Below are positions 1 to 10,074 of a DNA stretch of 64,000 nt, piece by piece. Source of the DNA: Forficula auricularia (Eukaryota; Arthropoda; Insecta; Dermaptera; Forficulidae); the NCBI GenBank assembly GCA_024734495.1, contig JALMQS010000887.1, forward strand, positions 1,107,115-1,171,114, written 5' to 3'. Position numbers and translations under genes: made by a program. The stretch's first letter is position 1, and every line of letters begins with the position of its first letter. Under the pieces are notes generated by a model. It saw only the letters and a list, made by a program, of their open reading frames with translations. It was not told where the DNA came from and ran no database searches.

Positions 1-358
1 TACAAGAGAATATAATTACACATGGTAATGTGCTAATAACAAGGCTATATAATTAATTCCCTATATATGTGAAATGTTATTATTTTCCTTAATAAAAAAA
101 AGACAATAATATTAATCAATATTTCCATAAAATGTTTGAGTATAAATCAAACAATTAAATGTAGAACCATTTTAAAATACTAGAATGCTCATATTTGTAA
201 AAATATTCAATTCAAAAATAATTTAAACCAAGACAGGTTTAATCGTATGTTTCCTATATTTGATTCAATCGAGAATCGAATGTAGGTGATTTTTGTCAAA
301 TATTAAGTGAAAATAATATCTGAACTTATATATTTTTAACTTGAAATAATGAAGTTAA
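1..358. other. AT-rich stretch, no gene
   Basis: No coding frame worth reporting. Positions 247-310 are a diverged copy of a repeat found again at 62654-62718; both contain a Ser/Arg-poor AT context around the shared block TTTCCTAYATTTGATTCA. The rest looks like unique AT-rich DNA. Confidence 0.5.
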
Positions 359-912
359 ATAAATTTATAATTTTCTCATTAATATTTTAAAGAATAATTA
401 ACATATTAATGCGAATTGTTTTGATCGCTCTTTTTGAACAAGATATATATCGCGAGACTACTGCTGATTGAAGCTATTGGAGTCTGCTGAGTCTTAAGTC
501 TGGACCAAGAGAGAATGAAAAAAGATATGATCCATTTAGCTATAATCCAACGTCATTATTACGTTTAGCCCCTTGACACTTGGATGGATCACCAAATGAA
601 TTTGAAATCTGAGATGTTATATATTCAATCTCCCAGTCCAGATTGAATATATAACATCTCAGATTTCAAATTCATTTGGTGTTCCATCCAAGTGTCAAGC
701 GGGTTAAACGTAATAATGACGTTGGATTATAGCTAAATGGATCATATCTTTTTTCATTCTCTCTTGGTCCAGACTTAAGACTAAGCAGACTCAATAGCTT
801 CAACCAGAAGTAGTCTCGCGATATATAACTTGTTCAAAAAGCGCGATCAAAACAATTCTCATTACTATGTTAATTATTCTTTAAAATATTAATGAGAAAA
901 TTATAAATTTAT
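359..912. repeat. Near-perfect 554-bp fold-back (hairpin) element
   Basis: Two arms of 272 bases (359-630 and 641-912) are inverted copies with only scattered mismatches, separated by a 10-base loop. The arms begin with AAATTTATAATTTTCTCATT and mirror it at the other end. No frame is open through it. The structure is that of a fold-back MITE or a very recent inverted duplication. A transcript crossing it would form a long, nearly uninterrupted double-stranded RNA. No convincing target-site duplication is visible, so the class is unassigned. Confidence 0.9.
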
Positions 913-1957
913 CAATACAGGTTTAATCAACTGTTCTAATTTCTGTATAAATTTAGAATAATTCTTGATAATTTTTTAATCATTTACTCTGGGAGTTCCA
1001 AGATGAAACTAGAAAATTTTTATTTATTGATGATGACGTTTGTTTTGATTGTTGGAGTGACGAAGATTTTACATTAAATCTTGAAGGTTGACTTTTTATA
1101 ATTTTTGTGACCTCACCACTAATCTTCAAAACTAATTTAATAGTTTTGTATAAAAGTAATTAAATTAAATTTAGGCTTTAAGTAGATAGAACGATCCTAG
1201 CCGAGTCTTCGTAACTAAAACAAACACCGTGCTCCCGGTTGCCAAACAAAATACTCCACAAGGAACCATCGTATTATGTGAAATACTAAATTAAGGGTAA
1301 CTAAAACTTTCAGATGATAACGAAAATCACATGCATTATTCGTGAGTCCAATAGATATTATATTCGTTGAAGGATGTTCAATTTTATTTTTTTGAATATT
1401 CATACTTAAAAGTGGTTAAAATTTGAAGAAAAATCAATTCATGTTTTTTTCTGTCAGTTGAATATGTATGGCTATCTTTCTGCGAGTATCCTAAACCAAA
1501 GTAATTCAGAAACAGAAGATAGTAGAAAGTCCTTTCTGGACCTAAAATGTTGTTGTTAAAATAAATAACCGATTAGATCAGTGGTCGGTAATCTGACCCT
1601 ATGGCTCAATATAACATTGATTCGGTCTCAGAAGTTGATAGAAAAAATATGACATCATTGTTAGAAGTAATATTTTATTCATCTAAGATTTCCTAATAAG
1701 GACGATATTTTGTAGTACTCTACTCTTTGGTAAAAACGCTTTTCAAAATTTGTAATCTTTTATATGACTAAAACTATATTCAAACTTAAATAAACACTTC
1801 AGTTAAAAAATAAACAATCGAAAAACTCTCATAATCGTCATTTTTGCTTCTTATTATAATTTCCTAATAATAAATTAAAGGGATTCGAATTAAAAGTCAG
1901 AAACTCTTGAAGGGATTGTTTATTTTTAATTATTTGGTTTTACAATGCTTCTTTAGA
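913..1957. other. AT-rich stretch, no gene; one hAT-like end
   Basis: No gene seen. At 1579 the sequence CAGTGGTCGGTAATCTGACC resembles the 5' terminus common to many hAT elements, but no matching 3' terminus follows, so at most it is a truncated copy. Confidence 0.4.
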
Positions 1958-2141
1958 AATTAAGTGGATATTGATGAGGCAGTCCAAAAAAAGAAGAAGA
2001 TAATTTACACTATCTTTTTATTCATAAAACCGACGTTTCGGAGGCTATTCCCTCCTTCTTCAGGGTTTTTGAAAAGTCAGTTAAGGAAATCCAATGCGGC
2101 ATTCCCTCTGTCTCCTCTTTCAGTGGCAGTAACAATAATAT
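1958..2141 (-). pseudogene. Intronless retrocopy of the sequence at 19190-19494
   Basis: Read on the minus strand, this matches 19190-19494 end to end, but a 123-base block present there is missing here. That block has intron borders (GTGAGT at its 5' end, TTACAG at its 3' end), so this copy looks derived from a spliced transcript. The junction differs from an exact splice by one extra A in an A run. The shared sequence includes a hammerhead-like core, which points to a Penelope-type retroelement, a class known to carry introns. No poly(A) tail is obvious. The short open frame on the plus strand over this interval is not considered real. Confidence 0.6.
2032..2063 (-). ncRNA. Hammerhead-ribozyme-like core, copy H1
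   Basis: The minus strand reads CTGAAGA, then a stem GGAGG/CCTCC with a 6-base loop, then GAAACGTC. CTGANGA and GAAA are the conserved hammerhead core. The ACGT right after GAAA would give a stem III too short for a monomer, as in small Penelope-associated hammerheads that act as dimers. One unpaired base sits between CTGAAGA and stem II. Catalytic activity is untested. Confidence 0.45.
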
Positions 2142-2165
2142 ATTATTTATATTATTGTAAATACT

Positions 2166-2197
<32 letters not shown>

Positions 2198-2445
2198 AAT
2201 TAGTACCTATAACTTATACACAAATTATGTATCTTTTAAAGGCTTAAATAAATAAATAAAAATGCATCTAGTAAGTGAAAGCGTCGGGCGAATGAATCAG
2301 ATATGATAATAAAATTCAATTCATAAATATAGAAATTCTCTCGAAACGTTTGCGGGTTTTAAATTAATGTTTTAAGATTTTTTTTTATAAAAGATTTTAT
2401 TTATTATAATTTCGAATATTTGATCATAAGAATTGGAGATTTACG
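2142..2445. repeat. AT-rich spacer with (TA)n microsatellite
   Basis: A short TA-dinucleotide run lies at about 2168-2190. The remaining sequence has no coding potential and no recognisable repeat. Confidence 0.6.
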
Positions 2446-2721
2446 TTTTATCGTTATTGATCATATCTTCAGAACTTGACCAAATTAATATGGGACCACC
2501 CCTAAGGTACACTCTTTACAATAAAAAAAAGAATCATTAAAATCGGTTCATAAACAAAGAAGTTATGCCTTAACAATCATTTTAAAAAAAGGTCCAGTAC
2601 CAATGAAAAATAACGGGACCAATCGGAAGCTAGACTGAACCCAATGCAAAAAAAAATCATCAAAATCGGTTCACAATTGGCGGAGATATGAGGAGACAAA
2701 AAAAATTCAGTCGAATTGAGA
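2446..2721 (-). repeat. Interspersed repeat, second copy at 32937-33215
   Basis: On the minus strand this reads from CTCAATTCGACTG through CTCCGCCAATTGTGAACCGA to GGTCAAGTTCTGA, and it aligns with the plus strand of 32937-33215. The family resembles a repeat that begins with ACCGACTTCAAAAAAGGAGG and is seen widely in arthropod genomes. This copy is cut by the assembly gap exactly at its 5' side. Confidence 0.75.
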
Positions 2722-2821
2722 NNNNNNNNNNNNNNNNNNNNNNNNNNNNNNNNNNNNNNNNNNNNNNNNNNNNNNNNNNNNNNNNNNNNNNNNNNNNNNN
2801 NNNNNNNNNNNNNNNNNNNNN
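2722..2821. other. Assembly gap, 100 N
   Basis: Exactly 100 N bases, the conventional placeholder for a gap of unknown size. It abuts the repeat at 2446-2721, so the assembly probably collapsed or broke in repetitive sequence. Confidence 0.99.
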
Positions 2822-3845
2822 AAACAACCCCATCTTCGTGGTTCATATTGTTCTTTTAACTGTACAGTTGAGGAAGCAAATATCAACTTTCCCGTTGAAA
2901 TACCCAGACCACAGTTAGGAATCATAGTTCTGTGAATAACGAAATAGACAATTCACAATCTTCTCACTACATTCCTCTCTATAGTTTACTCATTTTCTTT
3001 GTAGAAATGAAAGATAACAAATAGAAAATGATTTTTGATTTAAAAACAGGGGGTAAAAACGTTCTGACAAATTCAGTTTGATAGTTAGTTTTAAATACAT
3101 GTTGGTGTTTTCAAACTAATTATTAACAAGTGGTTGAATAAAAAAATGAATCATGTTGATTAATTAATAAAGAAACAATTTACCAGCAGATGCTCAGTCC
3201 TCCAGGTACTAAATATTTTAATAGTTCATATCTCATTAAAGTTAATTTCCAGAGCTTTTAGGATTTGAATCTTAACCTAACTAGAGACTAGAAGGGTACT
3301 TCAAGATTTTTGTTAAAATCGAAGAACCGGAAGTTGATGTTTACTTAAAGATTTTTGCTATTTTTTAATAATCGCCTACACTTATCGAATATCTTAAGTT
3401 CTTCAAAGAATAGGTACAAATTGCGATTGGAATCAAGGGAGGAGAGTGAATTAGTCATGAAAAAAATCCCATATCCCGGATACGGTGAGTCGCAGATCTT
3501 TGGAATTTGAAACTTAAGCTATCTGGAGGTTAGAAGAAGTATCTTGAGATTTTACTTAAAATTGAAGAACCTTATCTACAGTAACTTGAATATTTTTTTT
3601 ACTTTGTATTTTCGTCTTTTTTCTGGTATTCTCAAAAGCGCTTGCTGGAAACCCAAAATGAAGTGATTTGAATGAAGGGCAATTCTACGGTAACTGTTGC
3701 ACCACGATCTGACCATTCTTATAGTACTCACCAAAATAAGAAGAAAATTAAGAATTCAATTTTTCGAGATATCGCTTGGTTTTCGAGATATCGAGTTTAA
3801 AAAATACAGTTTTGAAAATGTAAAAGTCGTTGCCAGTTCGGTTAA
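2822..3845. other. AT-rich stretch, no gene
   Basis: No coding frame, splice-bounded exon or clear repeat seen. Two short segments around 3240-3370 and 3480-3600 (TTTGAATCTTAACCTAACTA and TTTGAAACTTAAGCTATCTG) resemble each other, suggesting an old tandem duplication of roughly 245 bp. Confidence 0.4.
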
Positions 3846-3940
3846 AATATATTCAGTTCGGCTCGGTTCGGCTCGTATACCTATCTTCATTTCAGCCCTA
3901 AATGAAGATATACGTGCCGAATCGAGCCGAACTAAATATA
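3846..3940. repeat. Short inverted repeat
   Basis: Arms of about 40 bases around AGTTCGGCTCGGTTCGGCTC and its complement, with ATTTCAGCCCTAAAT at the centre. It is probably a small fold-back. The open frames on both strands here are by-products of the palindrome. Confidence 0.75.
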
Positions 3941-4162
3941 TCTTATCTGAATCTTTCAAAGTTTGTTCGGGAACCCATTTTTTATCTAATCGAACCGAGA
4001 TGATGAATAGAACCGAACCTATGAAAAGTTCTAAAATTGAAAAACTCCCAACTGACGCTCACTTAAGACAATTTGAAATATCAGTCCATAAACTCAATTC
4101 CAGTTCAAATTTGTAGTTTAAAATTTTATTTTTACTTTCCGACTTATTTTGACTAGCTCTAA

Positions 4163-4423
4163 AAGAATCCGTCGTCAGATACGGCGCCACAGGGAACCCG
4201 TGATACTACGGCTTCCGTGGTTTCTACAAAAAAACAATTGAAAAATAAAAAACCAATAAATAAAAAAAAACCTGTATATTTCAAACTCGATAACTCGAAA
4301 ACTAAGCGATCTTCATTTTCGTCTTATTTTGGTGAGTACTATAAGAATAATTCGTCAGATCGCGGTGGCACTGTTACGGTAGAATCCCCGAATGAAGAAA
4401 ATAGGTATGATGATTTCAAATAA
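4163..4423 (+). CDS. Lys/Ser-rich open frame of unknown function
   Basis: The frame is open from just after a TAA at 4160 to the TAA at 4421-4423, about 86 codons, with no ATG near its start, so it would have to be an exon or a decayed fragment. The middle is lysine-rich (KKQLKNKKPINKKKP), followed by a serine/tyrosine stretch and an acidic end (ESPNEENRYDDFK). The motif SSD with nearby GT is repeated at both ends of the frame, which may reflect an internal duplication. I recognise no family. Local codon use is only mildly less AT-rich than the surroundings. No acceptor or donor site clearly delimits it. It could be a remnant of a retroelement gag-like protein or a chance frame. Confidence 0.2.
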   Translation, partial: KNPSSDTAPQGTRDTTASVVSTKKQLKNKKPINKKKPVYFKLDNSKTKRSSFSSYFGEYYKNNSSDRGGTVTVESPNEENRYDDFK

Positions 4424-5149
4424 GGGAGAAACTAATGAGAAAGTCGCGTGGTGTCAACACCAGTTGATTTGAATGAGAAGATGTAAGATAGTTCACTTTT
4501 TTTAACATTGCTTCATGTTTTGGAGTAAGTATCTACAGGTTTAAAATCTTTTTTTTAAAACATTGACAATAGAGCATTGCTTGTGGATGATTATCCCTGT
4601 GAGAAGATTGGCTTTTAAGCAAATGGACTTGGGACAAGAGCAAGGCTTAACATCAATCAAGGCTCAGGGCTTAACCTTTGCATCGGCGACGTCTCTCTTT
4701 CAGACCTCGAGGGGGTAAAAGGCTTTAGGACTCCGCCCTATAATCTAATTGTCCAATTAAGCAAGTTTATAGCGTGGATTTAGAAGCCACTGGAATACGA
4801 GCTCCATCTCGCTTTTAGACGAATCGTCCATGTCGTTGGAACGGAGCTCAAATGTTCAGCAATTGCCAAGAAGAACAGAGGACAAAGTTGCTGCTATCCC
4901 AGAAAAACGGATTTAAATGAGATTTTACAAAAAAAAAATAAAAATAAAAATAAATAAAAAGAAATTAAAAAAAATGATTAAAAACTCACTTTAATTATAT
5001 ATTTTAGATTCTTGTTTTCCCACAGTATACCTGTTTAATAAAAATCAAATCAATCAAAGGGTCTAAGAGTTATATTGAGTCTAATTTTTAGACCCCCCCA
5101 TACGCCCAACTTCGGCCACGTAAAAAATAATTACTCCCTCTTTTTATTT
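4424..5149. other. Unique stretch of moderate GC, no gene
   Basis: Positions 4590-4910 have distinctly higher GC and complexity than the neighbourhood, but all frames contain stops and I see no splice-bounded exon. It matches nothing else in the window. It could be a diverged transposon fragment or conserved noncoding DNA. Confidence 0.35.
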
Positions 5150-5620
5150 TATTTTTTATTGTCAAATATTGTAATCGTGCATGAAAAAAAGTGATTTTTT
5201 TTCGAAATATAGTATCTCAAAAACGTCTGAAACTATTTATTTTGATTAAAAAAATTGGGCAAAAACATGGATTTTCGGTCTTCAAAAAAGCTCTAATAAG
5301 TGAACATCTAAAAAATTATATTTTTTGAGATAATAACTGTTTTTTCAAAAATGTTTGTTAGTCTGTTAGTTAGTTAGTCTGTTATTCTGTGCAAATTTTT
5401 GTGGACGAGATAGCTCAAAAAACTAGTGTGAATAAATAAAATATACTTTAAAAATGAACCTAAAATAATGAAAATATTTTTCTGGTGCTAAGATTAGGGG
5501 GGGGGGGGGGGTTAAAAATAAAAATCTAGGCACTTGGACCAAACTCAGCCAGAGGTTTATGGTAAAGTTAAGTGGATGGCCACATCAGAACGTGTCAATT
5601 TATTTATTATAGGTTTCTTT
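5150..5620 (+). repeat. Interspersed repeat family B, plus copy
   Basis: Shares long blocks with 14112-14700 and 24808-25640: ATTGTAATCGTGCATGAAAA, AAGCTCTAATAAGTGAACAT, a run of GTTAGTCTGTTAGTTAGT type, then a poly-G tract, and near the end AGTGGATGGCCACATCAGAA. No coding potential. The family is bounded in its best copy by TTTACCATNCA-type termini. Confidence 0.8.
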
Positions 5621-5679
5621 TATAGTAAATTCCATTTGTCTTGTTTTTTTTTATTATAGTTTGAAAAATTTAATAATTT

Positions 5680-6065
5680 TAATTTTTTAAGAGCCTTCCC
5701 CCTTAATTTTTGGTTCGATTTCAACCAAAATCTAATCAGCACTTAATCTAAATATAAAGAATCTATATGTGAAATTTCGTTTTGTTATTAAAACTAGTTT
5801 TTGAGCTAGAGCGTACACAATATTTGATCACGTACTAACTAATATACTAACAGACATTTTGACAAAATAATTCAATATCTCAAAAAATATAATTTTTTCG
5901 ATTTTCACTGATTAGGGCTTTTTTGTAGACCAAAATGCCCAATTTTTTTTATCAAAATATTTTCAGCCATTTTTAAGATATTTCGAAAAAATTAATCAAA
6001 AACCCACTTTTTTCATACATGATTACAAAACTTAACCTTACCCTGATAATAAAGTAAAAAATACC
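5680..6065 (-). repeat. Interspersed repeat family B, minus copy
   Basis: The minus strand carries the same blocks as the copy just upstream (GTAATC..GTATGAAAA, AAAAAGCCCTAATCAGTG, GACAAAATGTCTGTTAGTAT). The two copies therefore form a large imperfect inverted repeat spanning 5150-6065 with a spacer of about 60 bases. Confidence 0.7.
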
Positions 6066-6432
6066 ACATCAGTCAATAAAAATTATTTTAATAGTTTTTG
6101 AGACTAATGTTTTCAAGAGTCGCTCCACTTTATTTTCTATGATAAAAAAATCTAATAGAAATATATCCACTTGTTAAGTGATAGTATTCTTGGTGTATTA
6201 ACAATTTTAACGATCATGTCTGTTCTGTTTGGATAAATCCAGTTTGCCTCTGTTCTTTGGTATAGATATTTTTAGTTCGTGTCGGTTTTCAGACGTCTAG
6301 GTTCCCTTCGATTATTAACGAAAAGACTCGCGATTCTCCGATATATTTACAAAAAAAAAAAAAAAAACTATTTGAAATATTTTTTTATTGGTGTAGTATT
6401 TTTTATTTTTTTATTAATCAGCAGAATAATAC
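6066..6432. other. AT-rich spacer, no gene
   Basis: Contains an A homopolymer near 6350-6367 and no coding signal or recognisable repeat. Confidence 0.4.
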
Positions 6433-7241
6433 AGGGTGGGCCATAAAGATCTACTAGAAGAGGTATAAAAAATGAAAAAAAATAGCTAGAAAAAAACTGA
6501 ATATATTTTTGAAAAGAACATAAAATGAATTTTTTTTAAATGTGTTTTAAACATTATCAGACGAAAAAAATGGGGTGGGGGGGCGGTCAAAAATGAAAAT
6601 TCTTGCTCTTTCCACCAAACTCAACCAAATATTGTATACATATTCTGTGGGCCCCAAAAAGGCTAGAAATGCAAAAACTAACCACCCAAAATGGGGGGGG
6701 GTCAAAAATGAAAATTCTAGCCCTTTCGACCAAACTCAACCAAATTTTGTATACATATTCTGTGGAACCCCAGAAGGCTATAAATGTCAAAACTAACCAC
6801 CCAAAATGAGTGGGAAGGGTCAAAAATGAAAATTCTAGCCCTTTCTACAAAATTATTTATACAACATTTGGTTAGTTTTTGCATTTCTAGCCTTCTGGAG
6901 GTCCACAGAATATGTATACAAAATTTGGTTGAGTTTGGTCGAAAGGGCAAGAATTTTCATTTTGACCCTCCCCCCATTTTGGGTGGTTAGTTTTCGCACT
7001 TCTAGCCTTTTTGGGCCCCACAGAATATGTATACAAAATTTGGTTGAGTTTCGTCGAAAGAGCTAGAATTTTAATTTTTTTACCCCCCCCCCCTTTTTTT
7101 TTCGTCTGATAATGTTTAAAACACATTTTAAAAAAAATTCATTTTATGTTCTTTTCAAAAATATATTCAGTTTTTTTCTAGTTAATTTTTTTCATTTTTT
7201 ATACCTCTTCAAAAATGTGGTAGATCTTTATGGACCACCCT
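6433..7241. mobile_element. Palindromic mariner-type MITE with internal repeat units
   Basis: Terminal sequences AGGGTGGGCCATAAAGATC and its complement (AGGGTGGTCCATAAAGATC read inward) are flanked by TA, the usual target of Tc1/mariner elements. About 140 bases at each end form the inverted arms. The interior holds four copies of a unit of about 115-120 bases (G tract, GAAAATTCTAGCCCTTTCGA, CAAATTTTGTATACATATTC): two direct on the left, two inverted on the right. The same unit, singly, occurs in repeat family B at 5.5, 14.5 and 25.3 kb and at 46.7 kb. The several 65-80 codon frames here arise from these units and encode nothing recognisable. Confidence 0.8.
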
Positions 7242-8010
7242 ACTATCATAATTTTTACTTTATTTTTTTATCATTTACATAAAACAGGCAGAGCCAATCT
7301 TGGATATTTTTTGCCAAAAATCCTAGCCCTTTCTTGGGATATGAATTTTTTATTAAAGAAACAGAAACTCGAGAATAACAAAACGAGAAAAACGACTTAT
7401 TAATATAAACGTTTATGCTCATTTTGCTAAGTAAAAAAATAGCGATTCACATTTTTTTATACACTATATATTAGATAACGAGAGAATCTTACCAAGGAAG
7501 CTTAATAAAATTAATGTCTAATTAGAAATTCTACAAATTTTTAAGAGCCCAAGGGTAAAACACCATACCCTATCATTTGAGTTATATCCTTTTTGATGTA
7601 TTGTATTTTAAAATCGACTTAAATTTTGATCTATTTTTTTTTTTTTTGTAAAAAGTTAAGCTTTTCTAGTTCATTACTTTATCAGCTTATATAGATGGAA
7701 GATTTATTAGATTTTTCTTTTCTTTGAAATTAAACATTTTGAAAGGGAATAGACAAAATGAAGCAGGCCATGGAAAATTAAAAAGGAAGATTAGGATACT
7801 AACAAGAAAATGGAGGAATTAAAGAGAGACTATTAAAAAATGTTAATATAATGAGGAAAGTTAAATTTGATATGCTTACTACTAAACACTATAGGTAATA
7901 TAAAAAATATATCGAATCAATAAGTCTCAACTTGCTGATGAAGTTGGAATAAATCGACGAGACTTTCAACTATAGGTATAAATGTTGTTGGAGATCGTAA
8001 CTGTGATAAA
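7242..8010. other. AT-rich stretch, no gene
   Basis: Long T and A runs. No coding frame or assignable repeat seen. Confidence 0.4.
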
Positions 8011-8082
8011 TTTGTAGTGGGTTGAAGGAGTTATTCAGTCTAAGCAAGGATGTACCAGATCCAATAAAATTCCCAGAATAAA

Positions 8083-8117
8083 GACGTTTCGGCCTGGATT
8101 TATGGGACCATCTTCAG
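8083..8117 (-). ncRNA. Hammerhead-ribozyme-like core, copy H4
   Basis: The minus strand reads CTGAAGA, T, a GG-rich stem/loop closed by GGCC, then GAAACGTC. The partner in the opposite arm near 8357-8393 keeps CTGAAG and GAAACT but has lost the pairing and the cleavage-site TC. Confidence 0.45.
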
Positions 8118-8417
8118 TTTATTGGGAATTATACACATATTACCATAAGTATATATGATTGTTTCTTGTTTTGTGAACAATAAGAAATTTAACTTTATAT
8201 ATTTAGTGTCGTACTGGAGTCCAAGACTCATCTCTGAATCTTGGGCTCCAGTACAACACTAAATTAATAATTATATATGAAGTTAAATTTCTTATTGTTC
8301 ACAAAACAAGAAACTATCACATGTACCTACTTACGGTAATATGTGTATAATTCCCAATAAACTGAAGTTGCTTCGATAAATTCAGTCCGAAACTTTATAG
8401 TACACGGTCCATCCTTG

Positions 8418-8759
8418 CTTTTTTTTAATGATATTGATGTGAGAAGGAGATACACCAGAAGGTCCATCCCCTAAAGGCCTGTATAGGATTGCCCCTCCAC
8501 CATGAAAAGAGTCGAAGGAAAAGAAGCCGGGATCACGAGCCAAATCTCAGAAAGTTAGATATAGTCTAATTTACTAAGTTTTTAGGGGCTTCGAGCACTG
8601 GTAAATTCTCCGCGCGGTAAATTAGGTTAAATTTATCTCCCACTTAATTTTCATTACCAGACCCTATACTTACAGAAAAAAATGTCTGGGTATAGCCGGG
8701 AATCGAACCCGAGACCTCCGGGTTGCCAGCCAGTTATGCTGACCATTACACCAGAGAGG
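8418..8759 (-). mobile_element. tRNA-headed SINE with LINE-derived 3' tail
   Basis: On the minus strand the 5' head carries RNA polymerase III promoter boxes: box A as TGGTGTAATGG near 8752-8742 and box B as GGTTCGATTCC near 8715-8700, with a CTGGCAA anticodon-like loop between. The 5' and 3' acceptor sequences do not pair, so it is not a functional tRNA. The body is about 170 bases. The 3' end (8429-8520) reads GGAGGGGCAATCC, CAGGCCTTTAGG, TCTGGTGTATCTCCTTCTC and ends in eight A residues. The LINE remnant at 54811-55296 has the same tail. Such tail sharing is the established hallmark of a SINE mobilised by its partner LINE. The SINE sits inside the right arm of a fold-back, so it is younger than that element. 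Confidence 0.75.
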
Positions 8760-8913
8760 CTGAATAACTCCTTCAACCCACTACAAACTATAGGGATCGT
8801 GCGTGAAATATAGAGGCAGCACTACTGTCGAGGTAAGCGCTCTCTAGTGTTCCTTTGCTGAAGATAGTGGGATCAAAACATTCATTAAACACAACATGAA
8901 ATATTTATAAATA

Positions 8914-9922
8914 ATGGAAAAAATAATAAAATATGGATTTCAACCGGTTGTCAATAATATTATACATGGCCAAAATGATGAAAAAGGGAAAAAGTTATTC
9001 AACTCTAATCATGTTTATGGTGTAGTTGAAAAAACAAATTATTTTGCAAGTGTCATAACCGCTAAAGTCGTGCCGCAAACGAGTGTGTCAAATACATATG
9101 ATGTGAAAATTTTGGTACGTATAAAAATTAAATTAAAACTCTTTATTACAATTTAGTTAAAGTTCTCAGAAATTTTGACATGTGAATTGAAATAATAATA
9201 AAAATATTGTTTTTCAGCTTGGAAAGAATCGAAATATCAGTAATGCTGTATGTACCTGTAAAGCAGGTCTGGGAGGCAAATGCAAGCACATCAGTAGTGC
9301 GTTGATTCATTATGTCAATTCTCCAGAAAGCTCATCTTCAAAAACGAGTCACTTGCAAGAATGGGGTAAGCCAACCCAACGACAACTTCTGGGATACGAT
9401 AAAGGTCAAAGAATGTCGAAGCTCTTTACACCGCAGCCTTTGTGTCGAGAAGCATTAAAATTAGAACCTGTCAAGATTACGACTGCGTACTTACCGGACT
9501 CATTCGCTAACACACCTCTTGGAAAATTGTTAAAACAAGAGGAAAACGAAAATGTCGTTGTTACACCAGCTAAATCACTGTTGAAAATATTGCAATTGAA
9601 GACGAAACAAACGCTTACGGAAAAAGCGGAGAAAGTTGAGAGTGATATATTTTTGCTACAATCTGAGAATCAAAAATATAGTGTAGAAGCTGTTATAACC
9701 AAAGATTTACATAGGTTTTACAAACAGTATGTTTGTTGTGATTTTAAAGCTGCTTTAAATTTGAGTGTTTCAACAATTGAACAATCATCGCTATTTTCCA
9801 CGCGGCTCCAAACATGCTATCTGGGAATTTATAAAATTTCACTTTCACATCAACTCCACGTTTTTGACGTGATGTATCATTATAACCACGGATACAGCAA
9901 TTCTTTCTTGAAGCTGACATAA
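8914..9922 (+). CDS. SWIM zinc-finger protein, two exons, probably a decayed fragment
   Basis: Exon 1 runs from the ATG at 8914 to 9114 (67 codons, phase 0); the intron 9115-9217 starts GTACGT and ends TTTTCAG; exon 2 runs 9218-9922. Splicing gives about 301 residues. Exon 2 opens with a SWIM motif, CTCKAGLGGKCKH, which fits CxC-x7-CxH, a zinc-binding fold for DNA or protein contacts. The 'CKAGLGGKCKH' form is typical of metazoan proteins pairing SWIM with a YqaJ-type nuclease domain; no such domain follows here. The central part is charged and lysine/glutamate-rich. After about residue 265 the frame looks foreign, while the +1 frame (from about 9808) reads SKHAIWEF, like the region preceding YqaJ, so a frameshift is likely. 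AATAAA signals lie at 9963 and 9985. Best-supported protein in the window, but possibly a pseudogene. Confidence 0.65.
9115..9217 (+). other. Intron of the SWIM gene
   Basis: 103 bases, GTACGT donor, ATTGTTTTTCAG acceptor with a T-rich tract. Both flanking exons keep the same frame across it, and the SWIM motif starts 12 codons after the acceptor. Confidence 0.65.
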
Positions 9923-10074
9923 TTAAAATAATATCAATCAATTTTAATATTAATTATTAAAAAATAAATCACGTATTAAAATTTAATAAACGATGCCAAT
10001 TAGTTGAGATGTTTACCACTAGTTGGCGTAAAAGTCTAGATGAACGATCCCAATAGGTATATTTTACGAATATA

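Larger units (their letters stand above)
8011..8787. mobile_element. Fold-back element interrupted by a SINE
   Basis: The left arm begins TTTGTAGTGGGTTGAAGGAG and the right arm ends with its complement. Further in, the blocks AGCAAGGATGTACC / GGTCCATCCTTGCT and AACTGAAG..TTTATTGGGAATTATACACAT pair across a centre near 8230. The right arm is broken by a SINE at about 8418-8759, after which the palindrome resumes with CTGAATAACTCC. A hammerhead-like core lies in the left arm, and a mutated one in the right. Inverted long terminal repeats with hammerheads are a feature of Penelope-like elements, so this may be such a terminus pair; that is inference. Confidence 0.75.

Noticed and set aside
2577..2925. 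Frames running through the N gap
   Set aside because: The gap length is a placeholder, so no frame across it is meaningful.
6575..7126. Several overlapping 65-80 codon frames on both strands with similar peptides
   Set aside because: They are translations of direct and inverted copies of one noncoding unit inside a MITE; similarity reflects DNA repetition, not protein conservation.
8690..8765. tRNA gene on the minus strand
   Set aside because: A and B boxes are present but acceptor-stem halves do not pair and the sequence continues into a SINE body with a LINE tail.
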